This document shows positions 6,501-6,623 of a DNA stretch of 6,623 nt, piece after piece. The notes beneath the pieces are model-generated. The model was not told where the DNA came from, ran no database searches, and worked only from the letters and a program-made list of their open reading frames with translations. Both the position numbers and the translations under genes were made by a program. Origin of the DNA: an uncultured Opitutales bacterium (GTDB lineage Bacteria; Verrucomicrobiota; Verrucomicrobiia; Opitutales; Intestinicryptomonadaceae); contig URAJ01000065.1 of assembly GCA_900545715.1 (NCBI GenBank), forward strand, positions 1 to 6,623, written 5' to 3'. Every line of letters begins with the position of its first letter. The first letter of the stretch is position 1.

Positions 6501-6526
6501 AAAGGCTTTCCACTCGGAAAGCCTTT
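6501..6526 (+). terminator. intrinsic terminator of tRNA-Lys
   Basis: AAAGGCTTTCC (6501-6511) and GGAAAGCCTTT (6516-6526) pair perfectly over 11 bp around the loop ACTC, followed by ATTTAT; the stem's own 3' TTT adds to the U-rich end. It begins 12 bases after the tRNA. Because its 5' arm starts with AAA after another A-rich run, it could also work on the minus strand. Confidence 0.85.
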
Positions 6527-6543
6527 ATTTATGCGGGATGAAT

Positions 6544-6623
6544 CTATGAAAGACAAATCTAAAAAATCGGGTCAACACCAAAGGTTGTGGAATAGGTTGA
6601 TTTTTTAGATTTGTCTTTCATAG
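6544..6623. repeat. perfect 25-bp inverted repeat at the window edge
   Basis: Bases 6544-6568 (from CTATGAAAGACAAATC onward) are the exact reverse complement of 6599-6623, separated by 30 bases. The inner 30 bases have a minor stem (CAAC/GTTG). The right arm ends on the last base of the window, so the repeat may continue outside it. The arms are A/T-rich, and no U-run follows within the window. Both strands read a 20-codon ATG frame beginning MKDKSKKS and ending TAG; this follows from the symmetry and is not taken as coding. It could be a transposon-end or MITE-like element, a large hairpin RNA, or a fold-back artefact at a contig end. Confidence 0.8.

Overview
The window looks like chromosomal DNA of a Gram-negative, probably gut- or sediment-dwelling bacterium of the Verrucomicrobiota/Lentisphaerota group. 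This is an inference from three things: a surface protein with a PEP-CTERM-like tail, a neighbouring lipoprotein glycoside hydrolase of the GH50 (agarase-like) type, and GC-mixed genes separated by A/T-rich spacers. No rRNA or taxon-defining marker is present. All five well-supported protein genes lie on the minus strand; the only clear plus-strand gene is a tRNA-Lys.

Right to left, in the direction of minus-strand transcription. At 6416-6488 is tRNA-Lys(CUU) on the plus strand with a very good intrinsic terminator (6501-6526). A perfect 25-bp inverted repeat follows and runs exactly to the last base of the window. Divergent from the tRNA is a folate/thymidylate operon: thyA (thymidylate synthase) overlaps folA (dihydrofolate reductase) by 4 bases (ATGA). 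ThyA turns methylene-tetrahydrofolate into dihydrofolate, and FolA reduces it back. Next comes a YugP-type membrane zinc metallopeptidase; a strong Shine-Dalgarno lies inside a hairpin just before it, and a T8 terminator follows it.

After a 263-base spacer carrying a 21-base dyad, a second unit begins: a secreted PEP-CTERM-like beta-rich protein (450 aa), then, 7 bases on, a lipoprotein GH50-like hydrolase (746 aa). The pair suggests a small cell-surface polysaccharide-handling unit, though the substrate cannot be read from sequence.

Bases 1-260 hold a pair of degenerate 30-base direct repeats, two GC-rich hairpins, and a 50-codon GTG reading frame with an excellent Shine-Dalgarno. Whether this is a small gene or a noncoding repeat element is unresolved. 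The most unexplained parts of the window are this repeat tract, the terminal inverted repeat, the dyad at 3936-3956, and the hairpin around the YugP Shine-Dalgarno. No defence system, CRISPR array or recognisable transposase is visible.
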